A stretch of DNA of 64,000 nucleotides from Prorocentrum cordatum (Eukaryota; Sar; Dinophyceae; Prorocentrales; Prorocentraceae), in assembly GCA_963575745.1 (NCBI GenBank), contig CAUYUJ010009557.1, forward strand, positions 188,501 through 252,500. The letters are read 5' to 3'. Below the pieces are notes generated by a model. That model was not told where the DNA came from, made no database searches, and saw only the letters and a program-made list of their open reading frames with translations. Shown here piece by piece: positions 1 to 13,533 of this stretch (its first letter is position 1; the number at the start of each line of letters is the position of its first letter). Position numbers and translations under genes: made by a program.

Positions 1-94
1 AGGGGGCCGCGAAAGAGGACGCGCGGCGGGCTTCCCAAGCACCTCGTTCCTTTTCGTGATCCGCACAATTTTTCTCAACGGTCTCGTCATTCCC

Positions 95-265
95 TCCTTG
101 TTATCATCACCATCACCATCACCATTACCTCCGTCACCACCACGATCGTCATCACAAGCATCATCTTCACTACCAGCATAACAGCCATCATCACCATCAC
201 CACCCGCGTCATCACCACCATCATCATCACCAGCATCAGAATCAGCATCATCATCATTCTCGTTA
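95..265. repeat. CAT/CAC trinucleotide-rich tract
   Basis: Imperfect ATC/ACC repeats. 300-1050 beyond it holds no feature I can name. Confidence 0.8.
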
Positions 266-1119
266 CCAGTATCGTCATACGAACTCCTGCGCATCTTCCT
301 CGCTTTCCCTCTTCCACCTCACCATTATCCTTTCGGTCGTCCTCCTCCTCCTGAATCCCATGGCCCTTGTCCTTCTCATCCTCCTCTCGTTCTCTCTCTC
401 ACACAGCCTGGCGCAGCTATCCCTCTCGGCGCCGCCCCACGCGCAATCGGGGGGCCAACACCGCGGCGGGACCGCAGCACGCCGGCGACGGTAGGTTCCG
501 AAGCGGGGAGGAGCAAGGGGAGGACGGCGCAGTGCTACAATACTCTGAACAACAGCGGAAAAAAGGGGTAGTGATGGATGGGGCAGTGGACAGGCTTTTC
601 AGTAGAGCAGCGGGGTGAATTTTAAATTTAACACTGTACAAAGGATGCTCTTGTTGTATGTAGCGCTGTATACGGAATAGACATGCTCCTTCTCCTGACT
701 CGGTATCCGTAGTCTGCGGCTTCAGGTAGGCCGGTCTCACAATTACTATTGCGCCATCCGACCGTGATCTGTATCGAGCATGGCATCGCCATGGAATCGA
801 GGAGACATTTGGCAACCTCTGGCTGGCCGTCGGGCGCTGCGAGGTCGCATGAGCGCTAAAGCACGTAGCGATTCCCCCTCATGTCGTGACACTTGTGAGC
901 TCGAACTATCTTTCGGTATAGATGGCGAGCCGCTTCTCGGGCACTTGACGATGGGCTCGGCGATCGCATTGACGCTCATAGCCACCGATCCCGATCGGTC
1001 TAGAGCTCCCTCGTGGCATACCACGCGCCCAAAGTATCTTCGAGGTCATTGTGGCGCCTCGGGTCTTTAAGCCCGACAATTCGGGGACACCCCTTGTCGT
1101 AGTCCTGCATCTTCAAGTG

Positions 1120-1545
1120 TTCCTGCTTGCTATGGTGGCTCCACTAGTTCTGCATGTGGCTCTCCTAGCTTGGCTTGTTGCTCTCGTCGCTCCGCTGGTG
1201 GTCCTCGTAGCTTTGCTCGTGGCTCTCGTAGCTCAGCTCGGGGCACTCAAAACTCTTCTCGCGACCCTCGTAGCTAAACTCGTTGACGTCGAAGCTCTGC
1301 TCGTGGCCTTTGCAAATCACCTCGTCGCCCTGGTAGCTCTTCACGAGGCTCTCGTAGCTCCGCTATTGTCCCGCAGAGATCAGCTAGTTACTCTCGTAGC
1401 TCGGCTGCTGGCCCTAGTAGCTCGGCTGGTGGTCCTCGAAGCCCTGATTGTAGCGCTAGTAAATCAGCGCGAAGTCCAACTGGCAGTTTTCGAGGCTCCA
1501 TTTTTTCAATCGAAGCTTTGTTGGAGGCCCTCGAGACAGAGCCAA
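1120..1545. repeat. 21-bp minisatellite (about 20 diverged copies)
   Basis: Consensus near GCTCTCGTAGCTCGGCTCGTG repeated every 21 bases. It keeps a plus-strand frame open as a Leu/Val/Ala heptapeptide repeat (LVALVAP-like). Low complexity; I do not call it a gene. Confidence 0.8.
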
Positions 1546-2107
1546 TGACGCTTGAGGCGTGAGGAAACCGCATGCGGCGTAGTCGTCGTAGCCGTTGCGC
1601 TCGTCGTAACCATTGTAGACGACGTGATCGTCTTCGTCATGGGCGGCACATTCGTGGTCCACCCGTGTCTCCACGACGCTGTACTTGGTTACCCCCTCGC
1701 TCTGCTCAGCCATTTCGTGCCTTGTCGCTCAGCCTCGCTCTGCTCTGCGCCGTCGTTGACGCATTCATCTCAGGCTGGCTGTTACGCAGCTCCTTGTAGC
1801 TTGCAGCCTCGTGGCGCCCTCGTGACGCTCCGTCGTAATGGTTGGCGCGCCTCACCACCAAGGCGACGTCCTCTTGAGTAATGTAGCCGCCTATCCGCGC
1901 GTCGTACCCCAGCCCGCGCGCCACAGCGTGCGCTGCCATCGGCCTCCAGCGGCCAGATATGGTCGCGTAGCCCTTCCCGTAGTGGAATGCTGGCGCCCGC
2001 GACCTCCGCTCCGCCATCACGCGGCGACGGGCCGTGTGGGCCGAGGCCAACCTCGCTGCCCCGAGGCCCCGAGTGCGGGAGTTGGATCCCGCATATGGCC
2101 TTCAACC

Positions 2108-2345
2108 TGCTCCTTCTCCTCCTTCTCCTCCTCCTCCTCCTACTCATCCTCCTCCTCCTGCTCATGCATCATCATTTCATCTTCATCCTCATCGTAAACG
2201 TATTCCTCGTCCGCCTCCTGCTTCTCATTGTCATCGCCGTCCTGCATGTAGACTTCGTCTCCCACATCGTTTTGGTGAGCAGTCCTCCTTCCCCTCCTCT
2301 TTCTCCTCCTCCTCCTCCTCCTCCTCCTCCTCCTCCACACTCCTC
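2108..2345. repeat. CTC/CCT trinucleotide tracts
   Basis: Two dense blocks of CTC repeats (about 2110-2160 and 2295-2340) with related pyrimidine-rich sequence between them. Confidence 0.85.
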
Positions 2346-3177
2346 CCAATCCTCCCGTTCCCTGTCCCTCGCCCTCCTCCTCAACGTCGGTTTCGCCACC
2401 TTCGCCTTTCACCTTGGCAGCCTCCCGCTCCCACTCCATCAACCCGCCTGCGCTTATCTTGGGCGTTGGCAGAACTGGGTTGAGTGGAACCTGGATTAGT
2501 GATCTGTGCCAGGGGCGCCCCCCGTCCCATTTCCACTGAGCGGAACTGCCGTCACCCGAAAAGACACCAACGATGGCAAACCTGGTTTAGTGATCCTGGC
2601 CAATTTGGGGGCTCCAGGGCCCTACCACGTACCGGGTCCCCTTGCCCAGGGTCCTGGCCATACGTACCCGATTATCTCCACCACGCAGGAAGCCCCGAGA
2701 AGACGTGCCCGTCGCGCCGCGCACGCCCAACTCCCCCCTCCAGTTCTCGAGGCCGCCCCTCGTGCCCCTGGACGCTGGCGCAAATATGCGTTCGCTCGAG
2801 GCCCGTATGGGTTCACGTGCGCATGCTTTTCAGTCGGGCCTGTCCCTCTACAGCAAGAAGACTCAAAAATAGTCAAAAAATAGTCCGGGGACAATTTGTT
2901 TTAACTATTGTTGACCCTTTTGGTGTTGACTATTTTTCATTTTACGTCCAAGATTCCCCTGTAGGGGGACAAGCCCGACCGAAGCGTACGTCCGTGCTTC
3001 GCTCCTGACTGACCGCGGAGCGGGGGATGGGAGCCCGAGAATTTGGCGGCGCGCGCGCGAGAAGGCGACGCGAGGGGGGTGGCCTTCTGAGGAAGCGGGG
3101 GTCTTCTGACGGAGCGCGTCTGCCTGAGACCCCCCCCCAGGTTTTCAGGGAACCCTCTTGGAATTCCAGAGCCCCTC

Positions 3178-3343
3178 CTGGGAGGAGGAGGAGGAGGAGG
3201 AGGAGGAGGAGGAGGAGGAGGAGGAGGAGAACGAGGAGAACGAGGAGGAGGAGGAGGAGGAGAACGAGGAGGAGAAGAAAGAGGATGAGGAGGAAGGGTA
3301 GGAGGAGGAGGAGGAGGAGGAGGAGGAGGAGGAATAGGATGAG
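3178..3343. repeat. GGA trinucleotide tract
   Basis: Long GGA run with GAAC and GAAG interruptions; a shorter one lies at 3757-3812. Confidence 0.9.
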
Positions 3344-4734
3344 GTGGATGAGGAGGACGATTTATGAGAGGCCCCACGCACTCTCAGAAGGCCGCCCCCG
3401 TCGCGACACCACCTCGTGCGCGCCGGCAGCCTGTTGGCTGTCGGGCCATACATCGGGCCTCCGGCGGCCGTTCCGGACGATCTGGGCACCCGCGGAACGC
3501 CCTCGGCAACGCGCGGCTGCCGGAAAGCACCCCGGCGCCAGAAAACCCTTCTGGGGAACGACGAAAACGTTAGAACATCCTCGCCTGGACGATCCTCCTC
3601 GCGTGCGCGTCGCCGGAAAAAAAGAGGAGTCTCGGGTGGGGGCGCGACTCTTGTACACCACGCCGGAGCGACTGGGGACACGGCTTTTGTGCACCACCCA
3701 CCCCCCCTGGCAGGAAGCGGGGAAGCCATCCGAGGAGTGTGGGAGGGAGGAGTAGGAGAAGGAGGAGGAGGAGGAGGAGGAGGAGCAGGAGGAGGAGGAG
3801 GAGGAGCGGCGCGGCTTGTGCCCAAAAACATGCTGGCCCGGCAAGCGGTACGCGGACGGGACAGCGGTGGCGATCCATCGGCCCCCGATCGGGACGCCTC
3901 TCCCGCACGGCGAGCCGGGGACCATGCCTGGGCGCCCGGCCGGCTGTCCCGGTCCCAGCTGGGCGGTGCTGAGCTGGAAGACGCGGGGCAGCTGGCCGTA
4001 CTGCGCGGCCGCTGGCAAGGGCTCGCGCGGGCCCGCTCGAGCGACAGAGACGAAGAGGCGTCATTGGAGGACGACGCCTCTCGGCACCCTTGGGGGCCAA
4101 CAGGCGGCGTGGGCTAGGCTGGGCCGATCCGTGCGCCAGCTCAACGTCGCAGGTGATTTAGAATACGATTTCCCTTAGGTTCTAGCTGCGCTGCTGTAAG
4201 GACTGGCGTGCGCGTATCGGGGGGACCAAACGGGCCCTTCAGCCGAGACACCATTGCCTCAGGGTGCCGCGGGACGCACAAAAGACACCAAGCCCGCGCT
4301 GCCGAGGCCTCACACCCTGGTAAATCATGACGGGCTCGCGTTCTTCAAGCCACATTTCGTGGTCTTGCACAACAGTTGCGCTCCCCCAAGCAGGCATGCC
4401 CGCGCTCCCGAAGCAGCGCGGCCGAGTAAATGACGCCATGCTCGCGCTCCCGAAGCCACAACCCCTCGAGGCCACAATCCTTCCTGTAGATTACTACACC
4501 TTGGTGCCCCCCGACACCGCGCAATCCCGAGCAGGTTACGGAGCGCTCGCGCCCCCGAGAGCACAACGCTCGCGAGTAAAAACGACTCTGCGTCTTCGGG
4601 GCCCCAGAACACAAATCCACCCCGCGGAAACCGCCCAAGAACGCCCTTCCCTCCGAATCAGAAGTGTTCGTCTCTCCTGGCACTGCTCGGCAGCCCCGTC
4701 GTTTCGGCGGTGAAAAACCTCCCTGTAGTAGACC

Positions 4735-4880
4735 TCCCCTTACTGAAAACGGCCTGGGACCGAAACCGACGGACCTGGACCAACAAAAATGACGGCCGCG
4801 ACGCCCTCTCGCGAACCGAAAACGGCCAATTCCTTAATCGACGTGTCAGGGTAGGAGGTCTGTCCACCTCCGATCGTTTC
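4735..4880 (+). repeat. Dispersed repeat, copy 1
   Basis: Shares ordered blocks with 63535-63690: GCCCTCTCGCGAACCG then AAACGG-CAATTC, ATCGACGTGTCAGGGT and CTGTCCACC-CCGAT. It is about two-thirds identical by eye. Confidence 0.6.
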
Positions 4881-5376
4881 CTGAGAATTCGGCTCGAAGG
4901 GCCGCCGATCCGCCCGCATATTCTGGGGCGCGCGCCCCAGGAGCCTCGAACCCATGGCAGCGCGCCCCCGAGGCCCCCGCCCCGCGTCCAGCATCGCAGG
5001 TGCGCGTAAAACCAGCCAGCCAGCAGCCACGCGAGGCCACGCCAGCAGTGCGAAGAGAGGCTGGCGTCCCGACCTCCACCTCAGCCTCCCGACTTCCAGC
5101 TCAACGCCCCGACCTCTAGCATCCAGCATCCAACGGCCAACTTTCCGACCAGAAAGCGCGGAGCGCGCCAAGGGGCGGCGCCGACCCAGGGGGGCCCAAC
5201 GCGGATCCAAGAAAACCCGCGGGGACCTTCGACACTTAGTTCTGTTTACGCGACTTTGTTTTTCCTTTTCTTTTTTTTTTTTACGACGTGCGCGGAATGG
5301 CCAGGACGCGTTAGCGCCGAATCGGGAAACCGGACACCATGGGAGCGAACCCCGGATCGTGTTCCATCGGCGATTC

Positions 5377-5855
5377 ACAACGCTGCGGGCGCTGCGGGCG
5401 CCGCGCTCTTCGGCGCCCCCCGCGCGGTCGCAGCACCCTCTCCTTCGAAATGGGCGCGGCGGCGAGTCGAGCGGATCAACCGCCCGCCGAGGGGTTGGGA
5501 AAGCGGTGCCGGCGCGCCCCTCGACGGCTGGCCGGCGCGGCGGCTGGAGAAGCGCGCTCCCTCTCCGCCGTTGCCTGCGGCTGCTCGAGCAACTCTGACA
5601 GCGCGCCGCCCTCCCCCGCAGTCGCGTTTCGCGGCTTGTTGCCGCATCGGCGACGCGCCGCGCTCTGGCGCCGTTGCTCGATCCACGGCGCGCGGGTGCA
5701 CGTGCTGGCGGCCTCGGCAGTTGAGCCCGCGAGCATCCTGCGCGGCTTGGATTTTCGACCGCCGCACCGCTGCGGGCGCTGCGCTCTTCGGCGCCCGTCG
5801 CGCGGTCGCAGCAACATTCTCCTGAGAAATGGGCGCGGCGGCGCGGCCGTCCGCT
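5377..5855. repeat. Pair of diverged direct repeats about 385 bp apart
   Basis: 5377-5475 and 5763-5855 share GCTGCGGGCGCTGCG, GCTCTTCGGCGCCC, CGCGCGGTCGCAGCA and AATGGGCGCGGCGGCG in the same order. Confidence 0.75.
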
Positions 5856-6999
5856 GGGCCAACGGGGGGGGGCCCGGCGGCGCGCGCCTCGACGACGTCG
5901 CCAGGCAGCAACAACCCCAATGCCACAGCAGGCACGACGTCAGTCGTCGGGCGCGCGCCGCGACGGAGCGCGCGGCTACGATTGAGAGACAGCGCTTGCG
6001 GGCGCATGGCCCGCAGCCTCATGGCCAGCGCCGGCGGGGCGGGCCATGCCCTCGCCACTCGTCGCCTCTTCCGATGCAGGCTGGTTTGGGCGCGCGCGGA
6101 ATGCGCCGCACTTCCAATTGCCTGCCTTCACTATGGTGGTCAGATTCCCGCCTCCTCGACGCAATGTTTCTGCCCGACCGCGTCGCGGGCATTCTGCGGT
6201 GAGGCGGCCGGCGTACGGGAAAGCCGCCGCCTGCTCTGATCTGCGCAGCGCGCTGGTAGTCCCCCGTGCCGGCTGAGCGCGCCCGCTGAAGCGCGCGTCC
6301 TGCATGAATCGCGTGGATTCTCGAGCGATGGCGCGATATCAAAATAAATCGTGGGGGAATCCACAGCGGGAGCGTGATTCCTGAGTGTCGAGCAGGTGCA
6401 CGGCGTCTGAACAATTGTGAGGAAGTCCCACGCGAAAGCGCGATACTTGCGTAGATTGCACAAGAGTCCAGCGCGAGAGCGTGATGCTTCCATACGTTGT
6501 GAAGACTTACGATGCGGGTTGTTGTTGTGGTGGTGGTGGTGGGTGCTCGGGGCCCAACAATGCTGTTTGGTGACACCACGCTTTTCCTTACCAGCAAACT
6601 GGGTGCTAGCCCTGGGAGAAACACTTGACAAATACAATGGTTAGCGGGCAGGGGGATCCACAGCAATTGTTATCTAGACTGAAAATTCAGCAGCAACAAC
6701 AGCAACAGCAGCAGCACCACCAATTACAACAACAGCAACAACAATCATTATAAGACTGTTCGCTCTTACTTGCCCGCGTGTCATTCAAAACGAGTTCCCC
6801 ACACCCTCGATACCCGCCCTTTTCTGTCTTCGATCAGACCCCTTTGGGAGGATTATTTCTCTTTGCAGGGGGCGGCGGGCTTAGACAGGCGGGCAAATCT
6901 GAACGGGCGGACAATCCTTCGTGGGCGTACATGTGCCCGCCATTGGCATGTCTCTGGTCCTGCAAAAAGAGGAGGGGGATAACCAGGGAGATTAGGAGG

Positions 7000-7320
7000 A
7001 AGGGAGGGGGGACGAAGGAAGAGGGACAACCCAAGGAGAGAAGAAGCGAAGAGGGGGGCGGTTGAGTAGAGGCAGAGAAAAAGAGAGAGAGAAGACAGAT
7101 AAGAGAGGTAGAGAGAGAGAGAGGGGAGCGAGAGAGAGAGAGAGAGAAACCAAAACAAAGCAAGAACGAAAGAAAGAGGGAGGAGGCAGGAGAGGGGAGG
7201 GAGAAGGGAGGAGGGACAGGAGACAGAGGGGATAGGGCAGAGAGGCATGATGATGAGGGAAGAGACGAAATAGAGAGAAGGGAGGAGAGGAGGGAGGAGG
7301 GAGAGGGATGAGGAGCAGGA
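7000..7320. repeat. GA-rich purine tract
   Basis: Imperfect GA, GGA and GAGAGA repeats with almost no pyrimidine on the plus strand. No gene seen. Confidence 0.85.
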
Positions 7321-7990
7321 AGGTAAGAGCGTGAACTTTCGAGGAAGTCCTAGGCGAAAGCGCCGTTCCTGAAGGCGGAAGCCCACGATGGGCGGGCGAT
7401 CCCCTGACTGGCGGGTCGGGCGGGTGGGACATTCAAGCAGATGCCTGAGTATGGCGAGAGCGCGATTACTAAGTACATTGTAGCGGCGTCCTTGGCGCAT
7501 CGTGTTTCCTGAGCGTCGAAAGCGCGATTTCTGAATACATTGCATGGAAGTCACAGGCGAGAGCGCAATGCCTGAATAAAATGAAGGCTTCTCTGGCGGG
7601 AGCGGGGGTCTTGATTAAATTGCGAGGAAATCTTGATTCTATTGCGAGGATGTCTCAAGCGGGAGCGCCTTTGCTCAATAAATCGAAAGAACGTCTCAAA
7701 TGGGAGCGGGAGTCCGGACTAAATTACGAGGAAGTCACAGGCGGGAACACCGATCCTGAGTAAATTGTGAGCAGGTCTCAGGAGCGGGGTCCTGGGTAAA
7801 TTTGGAGGGAGTCTCAGGCGGGAGCCGTTGTTGTTGTTGTAATCCGGGGGGCTAGGGGCACAGTTCGAGCACCGAGATTTTCCCTGACAAAAAAAAGGGT
7901 GCGATCGTCGAGGGGCACACTTTGATATGGAGAAAAAGCGCATGCACCGGTGAGGGGGATCAACAATAATTACTCTGCAGAAGTGAGAAT

Positions 7991-7992
7991 TC

Positions 7993-8068
<76 letters not shown>

Positions 8069-8105
8069 CCAGCACCAACATCAATAACAACACCAATAAC
8101 AACGG
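7991..8105. repeat. (CAA)n tract at the inversion point of the array
   Basis: Almost pure CAA trinucleotides with CAG, CAC and CAT interruptions. Units to the left are inverted and to the right direct, so the tract sits at a head-to-head junction. Confidence 0.85.
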
Positions 8106-9709
8106 TTCCCGCCTGACACCGTCCGTCCCCGCAATTTGTTGGGCCCCCCCGCTCCCGCATGGGACGTCCTCGCAATTTACTCGAGAATCGCGCTCCCGCC
8201 TGAAACGGCTTTGCTATGTACTAAGGCGCCAGGCTCTCGCCATTCAAGAATTGCGCTCTCGGATTTACTTGGCAATCGCGCTCTCGCCCGAAACTTCCCG
8301 GCAATTGTGCAAGACTCACGCATTCGCGACACGCCCGCTCGACCCGCCCGCCTGACCTGCCCGGTAAGGCCCGCAATCGCCCCTCGCTGCTTTTCGCCCG
8401 TTCCGATGCCCCTCGCTGCCCTTCGCGAAATCGCAGTCGGATTTGAAGGCCCCGCCGCTGCCTTCGTGGCCTCCTCGATGCTCTTCGTGGCGCCCCTATT
8501 TGGCCGATTCCCGAAACCCTGAACCCAAAAATAATGTCACCTCTTGTGAGGTTTAACTCTACTTCTCCCACATTCCGCCGGCCTTCCGTTACTTCCGCCG
8601 ACCTTCCGCCGAGAAGGAAATGACAACTCCTTCTATCCTTAGGTCGGGCCTCTGTGTCCCCCATACAGGTGGATTTGGGGCAAAACAGAACCAAAAAATG
8701 CCCCAACATGATACAAAGATGCCCCCCAAATAGTCCCCAGACTATTGTTTGACTATTCTTGAATATGCCTCCTGTTTAGGGACAGGCCCAACTTAATTCT
8801 ATGCAAGGCCCTTTTCGGAACGCCCCATTGCGGCCCCATCGATGCCGTTCGTGGCCACGCGGTCGCCTTTCGTGGCCCCTTCGCTGACCGTCGTGGCACC
8901 GATGCAGCTCTTCGTGGCCCTCTGGCTGCTCCTCTTGGCCCCTCTGCAGCCCGCATGGGCCCCCTCCCGTTGAAGGGGTTTCCTGCTTAGGGGCGTCGAC
9001 CTCCCTCTTATCCCTCCCTCTCAGTTTCCCCCTTCCCTCCTACCTCCCTTCCTGTACTCCTCTCCTCCTCGCTCCCCAATTTGTTCCACTACTTCTGTGC
9101 TATCTTGTAAAAAACGGTTTCGCCAATTACACGTGGCAGGGACAGAAATTCCCCGTACAAAGGGAGAACGATCGAAGACGAAGAGTGCGGGTATCCAGGG
9201 CTCGGGAAACACATGTTGATTGACACACACCCGTGAACAAACGAACAATATCAATATCACAATTGAATTCTCAATTCCGAAAAATACTTATTGTTGACCC
9301 AGTCCTCCGGTAAGCAATTGTTTTCTACTTGAAGTGCCCCTCCCGGGGCTCGCACCTTGGTTTTTTATAAAAGAAACTGTGGCGTCACGAAACTGCGGTG
9401 GGCCACGAACTACAACGACAACGGCTCCCGCCTGATACTTCCTCACAAGTTATTGAAAATCGCGCTCTCGCGCGTAGCCAAGACTCGCGCTCTCGAATCG
9501 GACTTCCTTGCAATGTATGCAGGCGCCGTGCCTCGACACTCAGGAATCACGCTCTCGGTGTGTCCCCCCACGATTTACTTGGGAATCGCCCTTTCGCTTG
9601 GGACTCTCTGGCGACTCACGCAGTTCTCACGTTTCAGCAACGCGCCCCCTCAACCTCCCTGTCTGGGTCGCCCGCCCGACCCGCCCGCTGGGGCCTGCAG
9701 TCGCCCCCT

Positions 9710-10045
9710 CGTTGCTTTTCGCCCGCCCTCGATGCCCCTCGCTGCCCTTCGCGGCCCCGCTGTCGCGCTTGGTGGCCCCTTCGTGGCCACGTTGCTGCCC
9801 TCAGTGGCCCCGTCGCTGTCTTTGTTGTGGCCCCATATACGTGCGCACTTCGTGGCCCCCGCTTGTCCGCGCCCTTCGTGGCCCCATTGCTGCCCTTCGT
9901 GGCCCCACCGTGGACCTTTGAAGCCCCGCTGCTGCCCTTCGTGGCCCCGTTGCTGCCCTCAGTGGCCCCATCGCTGCCCTCTGTGGCCCCGTATACGTAT
10001 GCCCTTCGAGGCCCCCGCTCGCCCGCGCTCTTCATGGCCCCGCTC
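9710..10045. repeat. 21-bp minisatellite, second block of the same family
   Basis: Same CTTCGTGGCCCC-type unit as at 18580-19150 with interruptions; also inside an array unit at the corresponding place. Confidence 0.8.
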
Positions 10046-13000
10046 ACCGTCGCGCTTCGCTCCGTCCCACTCCACTCCACATCTCCGCGCACATCCCCGC
10101 ACACTTGCAGTTCTCATTCTCCACCGCTCCACTGTCCGCGCATTTCCCTGCTTCTCCTCAGGGTTCCACCAATTTTGTTTCTAACGCCAGTTCGCTGCTG
10201 TACGACCCCCTGCGGAGGTATCCACGAAATCATGTTATGTATCAAAAGGTTGGTACATGGCGTTGTTTATGGCGCGACCCATGGCGACACCAAGTGTTGA
10301 CCTGCGTTGGATTGGTTGGCAAAAGCCATGGCGCAAGGCGAATCGCAAGTCGCGGCGCAAATCATCGCCGTCCCTCCCTCTTGCCCCTCTCCTCCCTCCC
10401 TTCCTCCGATCCCCTCGTCCTTTCTCTTTCTCCTTTCCCCTTCGTTTTCCTGTTTAGGGGCTTCTCCAATTACACGTGGCAGGGAATGAATATGACCCCC
10501 CCCACGGGGTACCATCGAAGACGAAGAGGGAAGGTATCCAGGGTTTGGGACATGCGTATCAAATGACACGCGAGCAGATAGGAACGAACAACACTACTGT
10601 AAAATGCTGTTGCTTTTTTTTTTTGAAAATTATCATCAAATTAATAAATACTAATTATTGATCTCCGGGAACGGCTCCGCGCGCTCTCGCCTCGACGCCG
10701 GCTGCAATTCCTGTGAAAACGAGGATTCCGCTCGAACGCGGGCTTGATTGTAAATGTGCGCCATTGGAGGCCCAGCTGCGACGACAACGGCTCTCGCTCG
10801 ACACTTTCTCACGATCTACTCCGCGAGGTCCCCAAACTCAGGAACGCCGGTCTCGCTGGAGACTTCATCAAATTCAATCAAGGTGATGGAGACCCAGCTA
10901 TGACGTCAAAAGCTTCCGCTCGATGCTCCCTCACGATTTACTCCGAAAGGCCCTGGCCAGAGAGGCCCCCGAATTTATGAACAACGCTGTCACTGGAGAA
11001 TTCCTCGTTGTTCGACCGAATGGTGGAGGCCCAACCACGATGACATGGGCTCTCGCTCTAAATTTCCCGACGAATTCTTCCGAGAAGCTCTGGCTAGAAA
11101 GACCCCCGAGCTCAGAAACGACGCTCTCGCTCGCGATTTCCTCGCACTTACGTCAGTGGCCGACAAGGAAGAGTTTCCCCAAAAATGGTGTCCGATCGAA
11201 GACGAAATGCGCGGGTATCCAGGGTTGGGGTATACAAGCTGAAAGACACGCGGGCAAGTAAGGGCGAGCAGTCTGAACATGATGGACGAATACTCATCGC
11301 TAAAAATACTGATTGTTGATCCTCCCCTCTGGGCGTCACCAAACTGAGCCCCTGGCCTTCCATTTACAGTAACAGAGGTTCCCGCCTGATACTTCCTCAC
11401 ACTGTATTCCCAAATCGCGTTCTCGCGCGGGACCTCCTCACTAATGATACAGGCAGCGCGCCCTCGCGTGGTACATCCTCACAGTTTACTCTAACGCCGC
11501 GCCCTCCACACTAAGGAATCACGCTCTCGCTGTGGAGTTCCCGACGATTTCTTTGGAAATCGCGCTATCGCTCGAGATGTCCTGGCGATTCGTCAGTACT
11601 CACGTTCCAGGCACCAACCTGCCCCTTGTCCCTTCGTTCCATCCGTCCTGTCCTCCTCTGCCTCAGGGGTTGCACGAAATACACGTTGCAAGAAGAAACA
11701 CACTTGTACGATCAAAAACAAAAAAATGGTATCGAGGGTTTGTTGTAATCGTGCCGAATGGCACGCAAGCAAGTAAAAATGAACAATATTAACATTACTG
11801 GTGCTGTTGATGTTGCTGAACTCTCACGAATGGACAATAAATGATTGTTGATCCCCCCTCCTGGGCACATTGTGTTTTCCAATTGAAAGACCCTTCCCAG
11901 GACTCGCACCTTGTTTTATTTCCGGGGAAATCTTGGCTCTCAACATTGTATGCTTGGCTCCCGTCTTGCAAGAAACTGCAGCTCCCGCCTGATATTTCCT
12001 CACAATGCATTTGCGAATCGTGTTCTCGCGCGGGACTTCCTCACAATGTATGCAGAATTCGCCCTCTCGCGTGTGACTTCCTCGCAATGTATTCAGACGC
12101 CGCGCCCACGACACATATGAGTTGCGCTCTCGCTCAGGCCTCTCTCACGATTTATTTGAAAATCGAGGTATCGCTCGAGCTCTCCTCACGATTCATGCAA
12201 TATTCGAACTTCATCAGCACTCTCGACCTGGCCTCTTGGGTCCGCCCCCCCGACCCGCCCATCAAGGTCCACCCGCCCGATCAACCCGTCTGGTTCTGCC
12301 ACGTGTTTTCTGTTCCTAACCCTCTCCTGCGAATCCCGTGCTCCATCCTTCTCCCTCCCCCTTCCATCCGTCCTCTGCTCCTTGTGTCAGGGGCTGCGCC
12401 AATTACGCGTGGCAGGTAAAGACGGTATACCCCCAAGGGGGTCACGATCGACGGCGAAGAAGGCGGGTACTGACGGTTTGGGATGTATGTTTCGACTGAC
12501 GCGCGAGCAGGTCAGAGCGAGCAATATCAACATGATTGTTGAACTCTCACTGCGGAAAAATAATGAGCGTTGATCCTCCCCCCTCTGGGGCACAGTGATT
12601 TTCAATTGAAATGCCCTTCCCACCGCTCGCACCCTTGTTTTATCAAAGGAAATCCTGGGTCTCAGACTTGTGCATTCGCCCCCCCAGTTTACAACAACAG
12701 CGGCTCCCGCCTGATACTTCCCAGTAGTGTGTACCCAAATCGCGCTCTGGCTTGGGACTTCCTCGCAATGTATCTAGACGCCGCGCCCACGACATTCAGG
12801 AATCACGCCGCGCCATCGACAATCAGGAATAACGCTTTCGCTTTGGCCCATCTCGGGATTTACTTGGGAATCGCGCTATCGCTAAATATTACCTCGCGAT
12901 TCATGCAACCTGGCCGCCTGGGCACGTGCCCGCCCGATCTGCCCTTTTTGCCATGTGTTTTCTGCTCCTAGCCCTCCTCATGCTGGTGTTTCTCGCGTGT

Positions 13001-13086
13001 TCCATCCGCCTACCTCCCCGTTGTCCCTTTCTTCCATCCATTTGCCAGTCCCCTGCCGTGGGGGCTGCGTGCAATACACGTTGCCG

Positions 13087-13107
13087 GTAAACACACACAC
13101 ACACACA

Positions 13108-13153
<46 letters not shown>
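13087..13153. repeat. Compound (CA)n(CT)n(AT)n microsatellite
   Basis: Three adjoining dinucleotide tracts inside an array unit. Confidence 0.9.
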
Positions 13154-13533
13154 CACCCAATAAGTGTCCGATCGAAAGCGAAGACGGCGGGTATCGAGGG
13201 TTTGGAGTGCATGTATTGAGTGTCGCGCGATCAGATAAGAACGGACAATGATAAAGTGATTATTGTCGCTGCATTTGTTGAATCGTCATTTCTAGAACAT
13301 GCGGTGCGGGCCCGGCCGCAACAAACCCTCGCACAAAAATTACGCTACCGAGGAACCCCACATACTTAATTTAAATATTATGTGCTTGCTTAAATTTATA
13401 ATATATGCGCAATTCTGCGTTCTCAGCCCTCGTCGCGAATGTTCCCCTCTGTGTCCTCCAACGCCATATTGCTTGAACCTCCTCCCTCTTCCTAGCCTTC
13501 TGTCCTCCATCGAGGACAGATTCGAGCCAGCCA

